A stretch of 64,000 bases of DNA from Calothrix sp. 336/3 (GCF_000734895.2 NZ_CP011382.1:1714700-1778699); one strand, 5' to 3'; counted from the stretch's first letter, positions 9,042 through 20,044 are shown. The notes: generated by a model from the sequence alone, not told the origin. Made by a program: numbers and translations.

Positions 9042-10229
9042 TTAATGATGCTTTTGCAAACAAATTTGTAATTTTTCTGCCACGACCTGTACATTCGGTT
9101 CCTGAAGTAGAGATAAATGGGAACCAGGAATATAATCCAAATCAATTTCACCAGTTACCACTTCACCCCAACCAAATAGGCTATCATATTTCATTCCTAA
9201 TGCTTGACTACGATTTTTATCTTCAGTTCTTAGTAAAGTTAAAGAACCATCATAGGTAAGATAATCATAATTACTGAAAGCAAGTGCATTCGCTTCTGCA
9301 ACTTTAACGTGCAAATCCTCTGCATCTAAATCCTTTGTCACATCTGCAATGTGAGGTGTGGCATTCAACAAATGTTGATATTTTTGTTTTTGACTATATT
9401 GCCGCCAAATTCTGTGAATTTCTGGAAATATCTTACTAGGATTTAGAAGGTATCTTTGCACATATAAAGGTATACGAGCCAGCAAAGGTATACGCTGAAT
9501 ATAATTGGGACGACAGGTATCTATTAAAATCAACTGAGCAACTGCCTCACCTTGTTTCTGTAATTGTTGCGCCATCTCAAAAGCTACGACACCACCAAAA
9601 GAATAACCTCCCAAAAAATATGGACCTTGGGGTTGTACAGTGCGGATAGCTTGCAGATAGTAATTTGCCATCTCTTCCACTGTGGTGTGGGGGGTAGATT
9701 TGCCGTCCAATCCTTGGGGTTGTAGGGCGTAAATTGGCTGATCTATGTCTAATTTTTTAGCTAGATGGTGATAGCATAAGGTCTCACCACCTAGGGGATG
9801 GATTAAAAACAAGGGAGCTTGGGAACCAGAAGATTTGATTTCTACCAGAGGCGACCAATTATCAGTAGTTTCTGTCGAAGAGAAAGTAATATTTTCGCTT
9901 TGTTGTGAAGATTTTGCAGTATAATTACTGGGAGACTGAGGAACTATTTTTTGCGGAGTGAGCAGTTTTGTCAGAGCGGCGATCGTTCCTGATTTAAACA
10001 GAGTATTTAAGGGTAGTTTTTGGTGGAAAATATTCTCAATTTTCGCAAAAAGTTGTACCGCGTCTATGGAGTCTCCCCCTAAATCGAAGAAATCATCGGT
10101 AAGACTAATCGGGTGAATGTTGAGGATTTCTTCCCAAAGTTGGGTTAATCGTTGTTCTATATTTTCATGATGAGTGATTGTTTCCAATCCACAACTGGGG
10201 AAACTGGGTTGTTGGGGAAAATTAGTCAT
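9042..10229 (-). CDS. Free-standing peptidyl/acyl carrier domain fused to type I thioesterase
   Basis: A 395-residue protein with two domains. Residues 25-92 are a carrier domain with the phosphopantetheine motif DLGGDS, the serine being near residue 54. Residues 138-390 are an alpha/beta-hydrolase thioesterase with 'FLIHPLGGE' near 142-150, nucleophile motif GGYSFGG (Ser near 210), Asp in 'LILIDTCRP' and catalytic His in 'GSHLSLL' near the end. In NRPS and PKS lines this pair is the last unit that releases the product. Here no adenylation, condensation or ketosynthase genes are nearby, so it acts in trans, is a remnant, or serves another pathway. A linker rich in Ser/Thr/Gln separates the domains. 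A terminator follows. Confidence 0.9.
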   Translation of the reverse strand: MTNFPQQPSFPSCGLETITHHENIEQRLTQLWEEILNIHPISLTDDFFDLGGDSIDAVQLFAKIENIFHQKLPLNTLFKSGTIAALTKLLTPQKIVPQSPSNYTAKSSQQSENITFSSTETTDNWSPLVEIKSSGSQAPLFLIHPLGGETLCYHHLAKKLDIDQPIYALQPQGLDGKSTPHTTVEEMANYYLQAIRTVQPQGPYFLGGYSFGGVVAFEMAQQLQKQGEAVAQLILIDTCRPNYIQRIPLLARIPLYVQRYLLNPSKIFPEIHRIWRQYSQKQKYQHLLNATPHIADVTKDLDAEDLHVKVAEANALAFSNYDYLTYDGSLTLLRTEDKNRSQALGMKYDSLFGWGEVVTGEIDLDYIPGSHLSLLQEPNVQVVAEKLQICLQKHH

Positions 10230-10520
10230 CGAACTCTAGCCTGTAATTGTGAGAAGGGTGTAAAACCAGTTAGTTATTAACTGCTGGATTTCCTAAGAGT
10301 CAATAAGTCCCTATCACTGATTTAGCTAACGCCACAGCAAAATAGAATCCCCTTGCAAAAGAGAGTTCTGGAGAGTTTATTGAAACTTAGTTCATAGATA
10401 CACATTCCTCACAGAGGATTTACGAAAATATCATAAGCTTTTTATTTTTCTTTACATTTTTCTTCCTGAAAATACCCAGAAGCTATGCTGTATCGCGACG
10501 CAATTAATACCCCCTAAATC

Positions 10521-11150
10521 CTATTTTTTCGTCTGAATTACCTGCAAACTTCCCCCTGCGTAGAAATTTTGCTGACTGTCTCGAAAACCAGAGGCTGTTA
10601 ATAAACCCAATAAATCTGTTTTTAATAGCATCCATGCAGTCTCAGTTTCAAATAGCCAGAAAAATATCCATAGACCTGGTATAAAAAGTATATTTTGTGG
10701 CTGATGAAAATCTACTAAAGCAAATACTCCCCCTGGTTTTAAAACCCGATACACTTCCCGAATAATCTGCTGTAATTGTTCCGGTTGCATTTCGTGTAAA
10801 GCAGCACTAGTGTGTACCAAATCAAAGGAATTATCAGCAAAGGGCATATTTTCAGCAAATGCTTCTACATACTCTGCTTGGGGGACGTTTTTTTTGGCTC
10901 TTTGCAAAGATAGGGGTGAAGCATCCAAGCCAGTAACGTTTTGTGAATATTTCAGGAGAAATTGCGTTGCTTGACCACTACCACAACATAGATCAAGAAT
11001 CCTGTCATCTTTCCCTGAGTTAATTGTTAAGCCTTGTAAAGCGAGTTGACGAAATTTTCCCTCACCGCCGACGCTCAAAGCCGCTAAACGGGAGATAGTA
11101 TCGTAAAACCATTGGTAACGGTAGCTCAAATCACGGAAAATTGTTGCCAT
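10521..11150 (-). CDS. Class I SAM-dependent methyltransferase
   Basis: A 209-residue methyltransferase of the UbiE/Methyltransf_11 type. Motif I is 'ILDLCCGSGQATQFLL' near residues 50-65, the acidic residue of motif II is in 'VTGLDASPLSL', and motif IV is 'FDLVHTSAALHEM' near 108-120. The post-motif 'VYRVLKPGGVFALVDFH' is typical. The substrate is unknown; small lipophilic molecules are possible given the hydrophobic stretch near 153-170 (LFIPGLWIFFWLFE). The gene is divergent from hemH with 94 bases between them, and 291 bases separate it from the carrier-thioesterase gene on the same strand. A functional link is not shown. Confidence 0.88.
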   Translation of the reverse strand: MATIFRDLSYRYQWFYDTISRLAALSVGGEGKFRQLALQGLTINSGKDDRILDLCCGSGQATQFLLKYSQNVTGLDASPLSLQRAKKNVPQAEYVEAFAENMPFADNSFDLVHTSAALHEMQPEQLQQIIREVYRVLKPGGVFALVDFHQPQNILFIPGLWIFFWLFETETAWMLLKTDLLGLLTASGFRDSQQNFYAGGSLQVIQTKK

Positions 11151-11244
11151 AAATTCTTTCCTTGCTGTTAACTTATATATTTAATAAAGATATTATTGTT
11201 AACCTTAGTAAAAAAGCTGAAAAGATTGGGGGACTAAAACTGCT

Positions 11245-12411
11245 ATGGGTCGTGTAGGTGTATTATTACTCAATCTCGGTGGTCCAGATAAGTTGGAAGA
11301 TGTCGGACCATTTCTTTACAATCTGTTTTCCGATCCAGAAATTATTCGCCTACCATTCCCCTGGTTGCAGAAACCCCTGGCTTGGTTTATTGCATCACGG
11401 CGCACTGGTAAGTCTCAGGAGAACTACAAAAAGATTGGTGGTGGCTCACCCTTGAAACGCATCACAGAGGCTCAAGGTGAAGCGTTGAGGGAGGAATTAA
11501 AAGTTATGGGTGAGGAAGCCAATATATATATTGGTATGCGTTACTGGCATCCATTTACCGAAGAGGCGATCGCCAGTATCAAACGTGATGACATCGAGCA
11601 ATTAGTTATTCTTCCCCTCTACCCCCAATTTTCCATCAGCACCAGTGGCTCTAGCTTTCGTCTACTAGACAAAATTTGGCAAGAAGATACAACTCTGCAA
11701 TCCCTGGAATATACAATTATTCCCTCCTGGTATAAGCAACCAGGCTATCTCCAAGCCATGGCAAGACTGATTGCCCAAGAACTCGACCAATTACCCAACC
11801 CAGAATCAGCCCACGTCTTTTTTAGTGCCCACGGTGTCCCCAAAAGCTATGTAGAAGAAGCCGGTGACCCCTATCAGCAGGAAATAGAGGAATGCACATA
11901 TTTAATTATGCAAACCCTCAACCGTTCTAATTCCTATACCTTGGCATACCAAAGCCGTGTCGGTCCTGTAGAATGGTTGCAACCCTACACTGAAGACGCG
12001 ATCGCCGAATTAGCCAATAAAGGTGTCAAAGAATTAGTCGTTGTACCCATCAGTTTCGTTTCTGAACATATCGAAACCCTAGAAGAAATCGATATCGAAT
12101 ACCGGGAAATTGCGGAAGAAGCAGGTATCCATAATTTCCGTCGTGTCCCCGCATTAAATACTGACTCAGGATTTATCCGTGCCCTAGCAGACTTAGTAGT
12201 TGAGGCGAAACAAACCCCCAGCCTCAAGTTGTCCCAAGTCTATCAAATGAAGAAGAAGGTGAAAATTTATCCCCCAGAACGTTGGGAATGGGGTATCACC
12301 ACCAGTGCAGAGGTGTGGAATGGTCGCATCGCTATGCTAGGATTTATCGCTCTATTAATGGAGTTAATTACCGGACATGGTTTACTACACTTAATAGGGA
12401 TTTTACATTAG
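11245..12411 (+). CDS. hemH: Ferrochelatase with C-terminal chlorophyll-binding-type helix
   Basis: A 388-residue ferrochelatase that inserts Fe2+ into protoporphyrin IX, the last step of haem synthesis at the branch from chlorophyll. The catalytic histidine is in [11 protein letters not shown] (His near 196), and the acidic helix '[14 protein letters not shown]' follows near 272-285. Cyanobacteria and chloroplasts carry a C-terminal extension, seen here as residues 350-388, with the CAB/HLIP motif '[14 protein letters not shown]' that anchors the enzyme in thylakoids and binds pigment. The length fits this extended type. The GTG-free ATG start at 11245 gives [14 protein letters not shown], the normal N terminus. 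It is divergent from the methyltransferase gene. Confidence 0.97.
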   Translation: MGRVGVLLLNLGGPDKLEDVGPFLYNLFSDPEIIRLPFPWLQKPLAWFIASRRTGKSQENYKKIGGGSPLKRITEAQGEALREELKVMGEEANIYIGMRYWHPFTEEAIASIKRDDIEQLVILPLYPQFSISTSGSSFRLLDKIWQEDTTLQSLEYTIIPSWYKQPGYLQAMARLIAQELDQLPNPESAHVFFSAHGVPKSYVEEAGDPYQQEIEECTYLIMQTLNRSNSYTLAYQSRVGPVEWLQPYTEDAIAELANKGVKELVVVPISFVSEHIETLEEIDIEYREIAEEAGIHNFRRVPALNTDSGFIRALADLVVEAKQTPSLKLSQVYQMKKKVKIYPPERWEWGITTSAEVWNGRIAMLGFIALLMELITGHGLLHLIGILH

Positions 12412-12439
12412 GGGTAATAGGGAATGGGTAATGGGTGGA
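12412..12439. repeat. Heptamer tandem repeat (GGGTAAT type)
   Basis: Four adjacent heptamers read GGGTAAT, AGGGAAT, GGGTAAT, GGGTGGA, directly after the hemH stop. They belong to the same degenerate heptamer family as the repeats at 13193, 28315 and 36308. Confidence 0.6.
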
Positions 12440-12442
12440 TAG

Positions 12443-13003
12443 TTAATCATAAAGCACTCTTGCCCTTAACCCTTTCCGATACCATTGATACCAATATCTG
12501 CCACTACGTACAGCCAACCACAGCATTAACAAGGCAATTAAACCACCATGCCAAGGTGCATCAAAGGCTAAAAATACCAGGGCAACACACAAAACATCTT
12601 GAATAAATACAACCCAAAGAGGCAAACCTCGCAAACGGAAAAACCAACCCATTTGCACTAGCTGAAGCACTAAGGCGAAACAACCACCCACCACGGCAAT
12701 CAACCAGTGAGGTGCAGGTGTTGCTGGTGCTACTGCCAATCCCATAATTCCCCCGACAATGGGAGAAAAAATTAATTGCACTACCTGTAATATTCGTTGC
12801 CCGATTAACTGCTTTGAGGCATATATTTCTACCAACGACCAAGTTGTGAGAGTGCCTAATAATATAGGGGTGGAAATATGACACAAAATAGGTACTTCTG
12901 ACCAGAGATTGCTACCTTGAAAAATTCCGATACATAGTAGAGGCAGGGCAATTCTCATTCCTGCTGCCGCAGAAGCAGAAAGAGCGGCTAGGAGTTCAAT
13001 CAT
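12443..13003 (-). CDS. DUF4126 membrane protein
   Basis: A 186-residue hydrophobic protein with about five transmembrane segments. The N terminus, 'MIELLAALSASAAAGMRIALPLLCIG', matches the start of the DUF4126 family, widespread in cyanobacteria and of unknown function. It is convergent with hemH (32 bases apart). The ATG at 13003 is the first in frame and begins directly with the first hydrophobic helix. No catalytic residues can be pointed out. Confidence 0.82.
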   Translation of the reverse strand: MIELLAALSASAAAGMRIALPLLCIGIFQGSNLWSEVPILCHISTPILLGTLTTWSLVEIYASKQLIGQRILQVVQLIFSPIVGGIMGLAVAPATPAPHWLIAVVGGCFALVLQLVQMGWFFRLRGLPLWVVFIQDVLCVALVFLAFDAPWHGGLIALLMLWLAVRSGRYWYQWYRKGLRARVLYD

Positions 13004-13192
13004 AGCAGTATCAATAAATACTAATTTTTAAATCAGAACTGTCTATATACTTCTTTCTGCGCCTGGATATGTCCACGCGGAAAGATGTAATATTTGGTAA
13101 CCTGATGCTTAACCCCGTACGTATTTAATACGGTTGTACACGCAATTAGTATTATTTGGGAAGGGGGAAGAGTATTTTGCTATTAACTGTTA

Positions 13193-13220
13193 ATTACCCA
13201 TTCCCCATTCTCCATTACCC
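13193..13220. repeat. Heptamer tandem repeat (ATTACCC type)
   Basis: Four adjacent heptamers read ATTACCC, ATTCCCC, ATTCTCC, ATTACCC. This is the reverse complement of the GGGTAAT family at 12412. Confidence 0.6.
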
Positions 13221-13290
13221 CACCCAACTAGTACAGGACGGCTGAAATAAACCACCCATTCCAAATGTCTGAAACACTTGCAGCAAAGTA

Positions 13291-13400
13291 ATTACGTTAG
13301 CGTAGCTCTCCCGCAGGGAGCATTACGTTAGCGTAGCTCCTCCGCAGGAGGCATTACGTTAGCGTTAGCTCTCCCGAAGGGAGCATTCCGCGTAGCGGTA
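13291..13400. repeat. Three-and-a-half tandem copies of a hairpin-bearing 31-32 bp repeat
   Basis: Units start with ATTACGTTAGCG at 13291, 13322 and 13353 and are 31, 31 and 32 bases long; a partial unit, ATTCCGCGTAGCGGTAC, follows at 13385. Each full unit ends in a five-pair hairpin with a three-base loop: CTCCC-GCA-GGGAG, CCTCC-GCA-GGAGG and CTCCC-GAA-GGGAG. The stem changes are compensatory. The block sits between the convergently placed end of purB (13407) and the start side of the DUF4126 gene. Such palindromic repeats are typical of Nostocales intergenic DNA. Confidence 0.8.
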
Positions 13401-13406
13401 CTAGCC

Positions 13407-14702
13407 TTAAATCCCCAAGCGTGAGTATATGGCATCCAAATGTTGCAGGTGATGTTGGGGGTCAAAACAAGCACTGATTTCCTCTGGTGAGAGTTTCTCT
13501 GTGACGCGAGCATCTTGACTTATCAGGGCTTGGAAGTTACCTTCTGGCTGATTCCAGGCTGTATGGGCACAGGATTGGACAATGGCGTAGGCTTCTTCCC
13601 GTTTTGTACCTTTTTCTACTAATGTCAGCATGACTCTTTGGCTGAAAACCACACCACCGTAACAGTTCATGTTTCGCGCCATATTTTCTGGATATACCAA
13701 GAGATTTTGGATTAAATCCTTTGTTTCCTTAAGCATAAAGTGGGTAAGAATGCAAGCATCTGGTAACATAACCCGTTCTACGGAACTGTGGGAAATATCT
13801 CGCTCATGCCAGAGGGCAACATTTTCCAGGGCTGCAACGGCGTAGCTCCGCACCATTCTTGCCATTCCTGTCAGACGTTCGGAACGGATAGGGTTGCGTT
13901 TGTGGGGCATGGCAGAGGAACCTTTTTGCCCCTTGGAGAAATATTCTTCGACTTCAAGAACATCGGTTTTTTGCAGGTTGCGAATTTCAACGGCAAAACG
14001 TTCGATGGAGGCGGTAAGTAATGCCAATTGTTGAACATAATCGGCATGGCGATCGCGGGAAATTACCTGAGTTGAGGCAGCATCAGGTTTTAATCCTAAT
14101 AACTCACAGGTTAAAGCTTCTACACGGGGTTCGATATTGGCATAGGTTCCCACAGCACCGGAAATTTTCCCGACGGCGATGGTATCCCGTAGAATTCTTA
14201 ATCTATCTTGGTGACGCAATACTTCCGCTAACCAACCAGCGAGCTTGAAACCAAAGGTGATTGGTTCGGCATGGATACCGTGCGATCGCCCAATCATCAC
14301 GGTATACTTATGTTCCCTTGCCTTGTGACGAATTGCTAGAATCACCTCTTCTAGCTGTGCCATAATTAAATCTAAACTCGCCACCATCTGCAATGCCAAA
14401 GCGGTATCCAAAACATCGGAACTAGTCATTCCCAAATGGATATAACGCCCTGCATCACCAACATATTCATTTACGTTTGTCAAGAAAGCAATCACATCGT
14501 GGCGGACTTCCGCTTCAATTTCCAAAACTCGCTTGACATCAAACTTTGCCTTTGCCTTAATTTCTGCCACTGCATCCTTGGGAATGTAACCCAGTTGTGC
14601 TTGTGCTTCGCAGACAGCAACTTCAACTTGTAACCAGGTTTGGAATTTATATTCGTCAGTCCAAAGATTGCCCATTTCCGGCAATGTGTAACGCTCAATC
14701 AC
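13407..14702 (-). CDS. purB: Adenylosuccinate lyase
   Basis: A fumarase/aspartase-superfamily enzyme that acts twice in purine synthesis, releasing fumarate from SAICAR and from adenylosuccinate. The superfamily signature 'SSAMPHKRNPIRSE' lies in the middle, a catalytic His is in 'GRSHGIHAEP', and 'MTSSDVLDTALALQ' is another conserved block. Two starts are possible. ATG at 14714 adds MWRT, whereas GTG at 14702 gives MIERYTLPEMGNLW (431 residues), the N terminus I remember for cyanobacterial homologues; neither has a strong Shine-Dalgarno. I take GTG. The 3' end lies just beside a block of palindromic repeats. The gene is monocistronic. Confidence 0.95.
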   Translation of the reverse strand: MIERYTLPEMGNLWTDEYKFQTWLQVEVAVCEAQAQLGYIPKDAVAEIKAKAKFDVKRVLEIEAEVRHDVIAFLTNVNEYVGDAGRYIHLGMTSSDVLDTALALQMVASLDLIMAQLEEVILAIRHKAREHKYTVMIGRSHGIHAEPITFGFKLAGWLAEVLRHQDRLRILRDTIAVGKISGAVGTYANIEPRVEALTCELLGLKPDAASTQVISRDRHADYVQQLALLTASIERFAVEIRNLQKTDVLEVEEYFSKGQKGSSAMPHKRNPIRSERLTGMARMVRSYAVAALENVALWHERDISHSSVERVMLPDACILTHFMLKETKDLIQNLLVYPENMARNMNCYGGVVFSQRVMLTLVEKGTKREEAYAIVQSCAHTAWNQPEGNFQALISQDARVTEKLSPEEISACFDPQHHLQHLDAIYSRLGI

Positions 14703-14714
14703 AGTCCGCCACAT

Positions 14715-15165
14715 AGTACAACCGTCATATTGTACAGTTAAGTGCAGTCGAATGAATTTAAGATTTGAGATTTTGGGTTAGATAATTCTTGATCAATCAA
14801 ATCACCAACTCAACACCCTACGGACTTGCGTCCTAGCTATTCAAAGTAGCAGTTATTACCAAGGTTCATGGACTCTGTATTCCTAATTCCCAATTATCTG
14901 TGTTTTCGGATACTTGCCTGAGATTTTACACAAAATTGAGAAAAGTATATTTTACCAACATCTCAACAGCTTTAATTATGGCTACCATCAAATATATTCT
15001 AGGGTAGAAAATTTTCTATCTGAACAGACAAACCGATATCGATTCTTGGTTCATTTTTCATAAAATGGGATAGCACTACACACTCATTATCATCAGTAAT
15101 AAATCCGAAATATTCATTTTATTTAAGTATTTTTTCGCAACCGTGAAACATATATTTAAGTTACT
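14715..15165. other. Intergenic region between divergent purB and the kinase operon
   Basis: About 450 AT-rich bases with no plausible gene. It should contain the promoters of purB (minus) and the two-component operon (plus). A GTA-N8-TAC palindrome (14846-14859) fits the NtcA consensus, but it has no well-placed -10 hexamer and such a site is expected by chance in a window of this size. Confidence 0.4.
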
Positions 15166-18100
15166 ATGCCTTTGTGTATTGTAAGAACACGTACTCAAAT
15201 GATTAGTAGACTTAAATTAACAGCTAAGTTCAATATACTACTATTACTAATTTTGATTATGGGTTGTATAGTGAGCGGTTTAACTTTATCCGCAGCTATG
15301 CAAAACAGAGCAGAACGTGAAATTATGGATAAAGCAGAAATGCTCATCCAAAATATGAATTCTGTGAGAAACTATACGAGCGAAAAAATACAACCATTAC
15401 TATCAGATAGACTGAAGACGGAAGAGAAATTTATTTCGGAAACTGTTCCCGCTTATTCTGCACAAAAAGTATTTGAGAATTTTCGTAATCATGCTGATTA
15501 TAAAAACTATTACTATAAAGAAGCAACATTAAATCCCACCAACCCTAAAGATAAAGCAGATAAGTTTGAATCTGAACTAGTAGAAAAATTTCGCCAACAA
15601 CCAAACTTAAAACAACTGACTGGTTATCGTAATTTGTCTGGAGAAGATTTATTTTATATTGCTCGACCTTTAAAAGTTACTAAAGCCAGTTGTTTGGAAT
15701 GCCACAGTCATCCAGATGTTGCACCCAAAAGTTTAATTAACACTTTTGGCTCCCAAGGTGGGTTTAATTGGAATTTAAATGAAATTGTTGCGGCTCAAAC
15801 TATTTATGTCCCAGCCAAGAATATTTTTGCTAAAGGACATAAAAATTTATTATTAGTAATGGCTATTTTTATCAGTTTTTTTATTGTTTTATTATTCCTG
15901 ATTAATATTCTCCTGAAAAACTCCGTAGTCAAGCCAATTAAAACTATCACTAAAATTACGAAAAAGCTGACAGCAGGAGACATTATCAACTTAGGTTCAG
16001 AAAATAATGCCGAAGCTATGGCATTAACTGTAATTGCTCAACGTCATGATGAAACTGGACAATTGGCAAAAACATTTCAACATATGGCTCAAGAAGTCCG
16101 ACATCGAGAATATGGATTGAAGCAAGCACAAGAAGAAATTAAGCGTAGTGAAGTATATTTTCGTTCCCTAATTGAACAAGCTTCCGATGTTATTTTAATT
16201 CTGAATCGAGAATATCAGATTCGTTATGCTAGCTCTTCACTTCAACGTGTGTTGGGATATGAAATTGCAGAAGTGTTAAATCAAGATATTATTAATTTTC
16301 TTTCTTCAGAAGAAGTAGAAAGAATATTTAATTTTATTAAAAAAAATATTGATTTTGCTGGTGTCTCACCATCGATAGAATTACAATTTCGCCATCAGGA
16401 TGGTTCTTGGCGAATTATGGAAGGAGTTATTAAAAATTTGCTAGATGACTCAGTTGTTGAAGGCATAATTTTTAATTTACGCGATTTAACTCAGCGCAAA
16501 CAGGCAGATGAAAGACTGCGCTTATTAGAATCAGTTGTTGTTAACTCTAATGATGCAATTGTCATTACTGAGGCAGAACCTATTGATATTCCCCATGGAC
16601 CGAAAATTATCTATGTGAACAAAGCTTTTTGCAATATGACAGGCTACAGCTTGCAAGAGGTAATTGGGAAAACACCTCGTATATTACAAGGAAAAAATAG
16701 CGATCGCCTAGCCTTGAAAAAAATTAGAAATGCATTAGAAACATGGCAGTCAGTCAATGTCGAAATGATTAATTATCGTAAAGATGGAACAGAATATTGG
16801 GTAGAAATAAACATTGTTCCAATCACCGACAAAACAGGATGGTTTACCCATTGGGTAGCCATAGAAAGAGATATCACGGAACGCAAACTAGCAGAAGAAG
16901 AGTTGCGGGAAAGTGAGGCATCAATTAGAAATTTATACGAAGTCACAGCAAATATTGAACTCAGTCTCTCTGCGAGAGTCCAACAGATGTTGCAAATGGG
17001 TTGCCAACAATTTGATTTAGAGGTTGGTACTCTCAATAAAATAGATGAGGATGATGTTGAAGTGATGAATGTTTATTTATCAGAAAACTGTCCTCTGATT
17101 GTTTGCCAAGGTGACATTTTTAAGTTAAACGAGACATTCTGTTATGAAACAATAAATGCAAATAAGGCAATTAGTATTGTCAATGCTAGTCAAAATAAAT
17201 GGAAACATCATCCTTGCCATATTCGTAGACAAGTAGAAAACTACCTCGGAACAACAGTGATTGTTGCTGGTAAAGTTTATGGAACTCTGAATTTTTATGG
17301 TACTAATGCTAAATCTTCATCTTTCAAATCCTTACAGATAGAACTTTTAAAATTGATGGCTCAATGGGTAGGGAGTGAAATTGAACGTCAGGATTTTCAT
17401 ATAGCCTTACAGCAACAGTTACAAAAAACTATATTACTCGAAAAAATTACTCAAAAAATTCGCCAAAGTTTAAATACACAAGATATTTTACAGACAACAG
17501 TTAATCAATTAGGTCAATCTCTAGCAGTTGATCGCTGTGTAATTCATTATTATATTGAAGACCCTAATCCCAGCCTACCTTGTGTATCAGAATATTCGAC
17601 ATTAAGCACAAAATCAATGCTCAATTGCGATATTCCCGTAGTTGGTAATCCCCATGCAGGACAAGTTTTAAATCAAGATAATGCTGTTGTTTCTGATAAT
17701 GTTTTTACTGACCCATTACTAATTTCAGCCGAACATATATGTGTGGAATTAAATATTAAATCAATGCTGGTTGTTCGTGCTTCCTATCAGGGGCAAACAA
17801 ATGGTGTACTAGCATTACATCAATGTAATTATCAACGTCAATGGCAAAAAGATGAAATAGAATTACTCGAAGCTGTTGCCGCTCAGGTTGGGATTGCCCT
17901 TGCTCAAGCACAATTATTAGAACGGGAAACTAGTCAACGGGAATTATTAGCTCAACAGAACCAGGAGTTAAATATAGCGAAAAAAGATGCAGAAGCCGCA
18001 AACCGCTCCAAAAGTGAATTTCTGGCAACCATGAGTCATGAAATTCGGACTCCCATGAATGCAGTAATTGGGATGACAGGATTATTGTTGAATACAGAAT

Positions 18101-19974
18101 TAACTGCTTCACAGCAAGATTTTGTAGAAACAATTCGCAGTAGTGGAGATGCTCTGCTAACGCTGATTAATGATATTCTTGACTTTTCTAAAATTGAAGC
18201 TGGCAAATTAGATTTAGAAGAACATCCATTTGAATTACGTTCTTGCGTTGAAGAAGCACTAAATCTCTTAGCCCCTAGAGCTTTAGAAAAAAAATTGGAA
18301 TTAGCATGTTTAATTGAACCAAAAACTCCAAATAGAATTGTGGGAGATGTCACCCGCTTACGACAAATTTTAGTGAATTTACTGAGTAATGCAGTTAAAT
18401 TTACGGCTAGTGGAGAAGTTGTTGTTTTTGTGAATGCTCGTCCTCTTGATCATATAAATAACAGTCGAGACAATCTTTACGAAATTGAATTTGCAGTTAA
18501 AGACACAGGTATTGGAATTCCCGCAGATAGGATGAATCGTCTATTTCAATCCTTTAGCCAAGTTGATGCTTCCACTACTCGTCAGTATGGAGGTACTGGA
18601 CTAGGTTTAGCAATTTGTAAGCGTTTGTGTGAGTTGATGGGAGGTAAAATATGGGTAGAAAGTGAAGCCGGAGTCGGTTCAACATTCTCCTTTACTATTT
18701 CGGCGATCGCCACAGCTAATCAACCATCCCCAGAAGAAAATCCTGCTCATGAGTTTCTCGGAAAACGAGTTTTAATAGTTGATGATAATACAACTAATCG
18801 ACAGATACTAAGCCTACAAACCCAGTCATGGGGAATGTTCAATTGTGCCGTAGAATCTGGTACAGCAGCACTGGAATTGCTTGATAAAGGGGTATCTTTT
18901 GATTTGGCAATTCTGGATATGCATATGCCAGAAATGAATGGTATTACCCTCGCAGAAAAAATCCGTCACAAGCATAACTGCGAGAATATGCCTTTGGTAA
19001 TGTTAACTTCTATCAATGCCCAAGAAATCGTCACACAAATCAAAGATGTTGAATTTGCTGCGATTATTAACAAACCTATTCAGCAGAGGCAGCTTCACCG
19101 CACACTCAACCATATCCTCGGAAATAACTTAATAAAAGTTCAGCAATCTCCTTCTCCCTTCTACAATTATCAAGAGCAGCGATCGCCAACTTTACCTTTA
19201 AGAATTCTTTTAGCAGAAGATAATACAGTCAATCAGAAAGTTGCATTGTTGACCTTAGAGCGGATAGGATATCGTGCAGATGTGGCAGGAAATGGTTTAG
19301 AAGTTCTTCAAGCTTTGCAACGTCAACCTTACGATTTGATTTTGATGGATGTGCATATGCCAGAAATGGATGGATTAACTGCAACAGAAAGGATTTGCCA
19401 AGAGTTTCCTGAAAATCAACGTCCACGCATTATTGCCATGACTGCAAACGCTATGCAGGGGGATAGGGAAATATGCATCAAAGCAGGAATGGATGACTAT
19501 ATTACCAAACCTATCCGAGTAGAAGAGTTGCAACAAGCACTCAGTAAATGTGAACCATTAAATTATCAGCAAGAATTGATAGAACCAGTTGAGAATATTG
19601 AAACCGAAGCAGCTAGGGTGATGGAAGTGATTGACGAAAGCGTTTTACAAGAATTAAAGGATATGGCGGGGGAAGATTATGTAGCATTTTTAACTGAAAT
19701 TGTGAATGCTTTTGTGGAAGATGCTACTGCAAGTATTGGTGCGATCGCCACTGCAATTCAGCAAGAAAATCCAGGAGAATTGAAGAAAATAGCTCACGGA
19801 CTCAAGTCTGCAAGTGCTTATTTAGGTGCGATGCAATTTGCCCATCTTTGTCAACAGCTAGAAGCTTTAGGTCGTGATGGCGCGATCGCAGGTGCATTAG
19901 AAATATTTGCCCAATTACAACAAGAGTATCAAAAAGTTGAAACTGCATTATTATTAGAATGTCAAACATCCTAA
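15166..19974 (+). CDS. Membrane hybrid sensor histidine kinase with CxxCH-containing Tll0287-like sensor, PAS, GAF, two REC and HPt
   Basis: A 1602-residue hybrid kinase. TM1 is residues 22-43, then a periplasmic Tll0287-like (DUF3365) domain of about 55-215 carrying CLECH at 176-180, a c-type haem motif. TM2 is 227-250 and HAMP about 250-315. Two PAS domains (330-450, 455-575) and two GAF domains (590-750, 775-935) follow. The H-box '[16 protein letters not shown]' has its His near 957, and the ATPase G boxes are 'DTGIGIP' and 'GGTGLGLAI'. Receiver 1 begins '[12 protein letters not shown]', receiver 2 '[12 protein letters not shown]'; the HPt has '[10 protein letters not shown]'. It contains every relay step in one chain. 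It likely senses redox state or a gas through haem; that is inference. It starts a three-gene operon. Confidence 0.93.
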   Translation: MPLCIVRTRTQMISRLKLTAKFNILLLLILIMGCIVSGLTLSAAMQNRAEREIMDKAEMLIQNMNSVRNYTSEKIQPLLSDRLKTEEKFISETVPAYSAQKVFENFRNHADYKNYYYKEATLNPTNPKDKADKFESELVEKFRQQPNLKQLTGYRNLSGEDLFYIARPLKVTKASCLECHSHPDVAPKSLINTFGSQGGFNWNLNEIVAAQTIYVPAKNIFAKGHKNLLLVMAIFISFFIVLLFLINILLKNSVVKPIKTITKITKKLTAGDIINLGSENNAEAMALTVIAQRHDETGQLAKTFQHMAQEVRHREYGLKQAQEEIKRSEVYFRSLIEQASDVILILNREYQIRYASSSLQRVLGYEIAEVLNQDIINFLSSEEVERIFNFIKKNIDFAGVSPSIELQFRHQDGSWRIMEGVIKNLLDDSVVEGIIFNLRDLTQRKQADERLRLLESVVVNSNDAIVITEAEPIDIPHGPKIIYVNKAFCNMTGYSLQEVIGKTPRILQGKNSDRLALKKIRNALETWQSVNVEMINYRKDGTEYWVEINIVPITDKTGWFTHWVAIERDITERKLAEEELRESEASIRNLYEVTANIELSLSARVQQMLQMGCQQFDLEVGTLNKIDEDDVEVMNVYLSENCPLIVCQGDIFKLNETFCYETINANKAISIVNASQNKWKHHPCHIRRQVENYLGTTVIVAGKVYGTLNFYGTNAKSSSFKSLQIELLKLMAQWVGSEIERQDFHIALQQQLQKTILLEKITQKIRQSLNTQDILQTTVNQLGQSLAVDRCVIHYYIEDPNPSLPCVSEYSTLSTKSMLNCDIPVVGNPHAGQVLNQDNAVVSDNVFTDPLLISAEHICVELNIKSMLVVRASYQGQTNGVLALHQCNYQRQWQKDEIELLEAVAAQVGIALAQAQLLERETSQRELLAQQNQELNIAKKDAEAANRSKSEFLATMSHEIRTPMNAVIGMTGLLLNTELTASQQDFVETIRSSGDALLTLINDILDFSKIEAGKLDLEEHPFELRSCVEEALNLLAPRALEKKLELACLIEPKTPNRIVGDVTRLRQILVNLLSNAVKFTASGEVVVFVNARPLDHINNSRDNLYEIEFAVKDTGIGIPADRMNRLFQSFSQVDASTTRQYGGTGLGLAICKRLCELMGGKIWVESEAGVGSTFSFTISAIATANQPSPEENPAHEFLGKRVLIVDDNTTNRQILSLQTQSWGMFNCAVESGTAALELLDKGVSFDLAILDMHMPEMNGITLAEKIRHKHNCENMPLVMLTSINAQEIVTQIKDVEFAAIINKPIQQRQLHRTLNHILGNNLIKVQQSPSPFYNYQEQRSPTLPLRILLAEDNTVNQKVALLTLERIGYRADVAGNGLEVLQALQRQPYDLILMDVHMPEMDGLTATERICQEFPENQRPRIIAMTANAMQGDREICIKAGMDDYITKPIRVEELQQALSKCEPLNYQQELIEPVENIETEAARVMEVIDESVLQELKDMAGEDYVAFLTEIVNAFVEDATASIGAIATAIQQENPGELKKIAHGLKSASAYLGAMQFAHLCQQLEALGRDGAIAGALEIFAQLQQEYQKVETALLLECQTS

Positions 19975-20044
19975 CTAGATTCCACTAAATTCAAGATATT
20001 AGTAATTCTCTGACTATATTTATTTCCAGAAAATTAAAATAAAG

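Noticed and set aside
13291..13400. CRISPR-like array
   Set aside because: Units are directly adjacent with no unique spacers, and no cas genes are present.
14846..14859. Perfect GTA-N8-TAC palindrome (NtcA consensus) between purB and the kinase operon
   Set aside because: About fifteen such sites are expected by chance in 64 kb, no well-spaced TAN3T hexamer follows, and the flanking genes are not typical NtcA targets.
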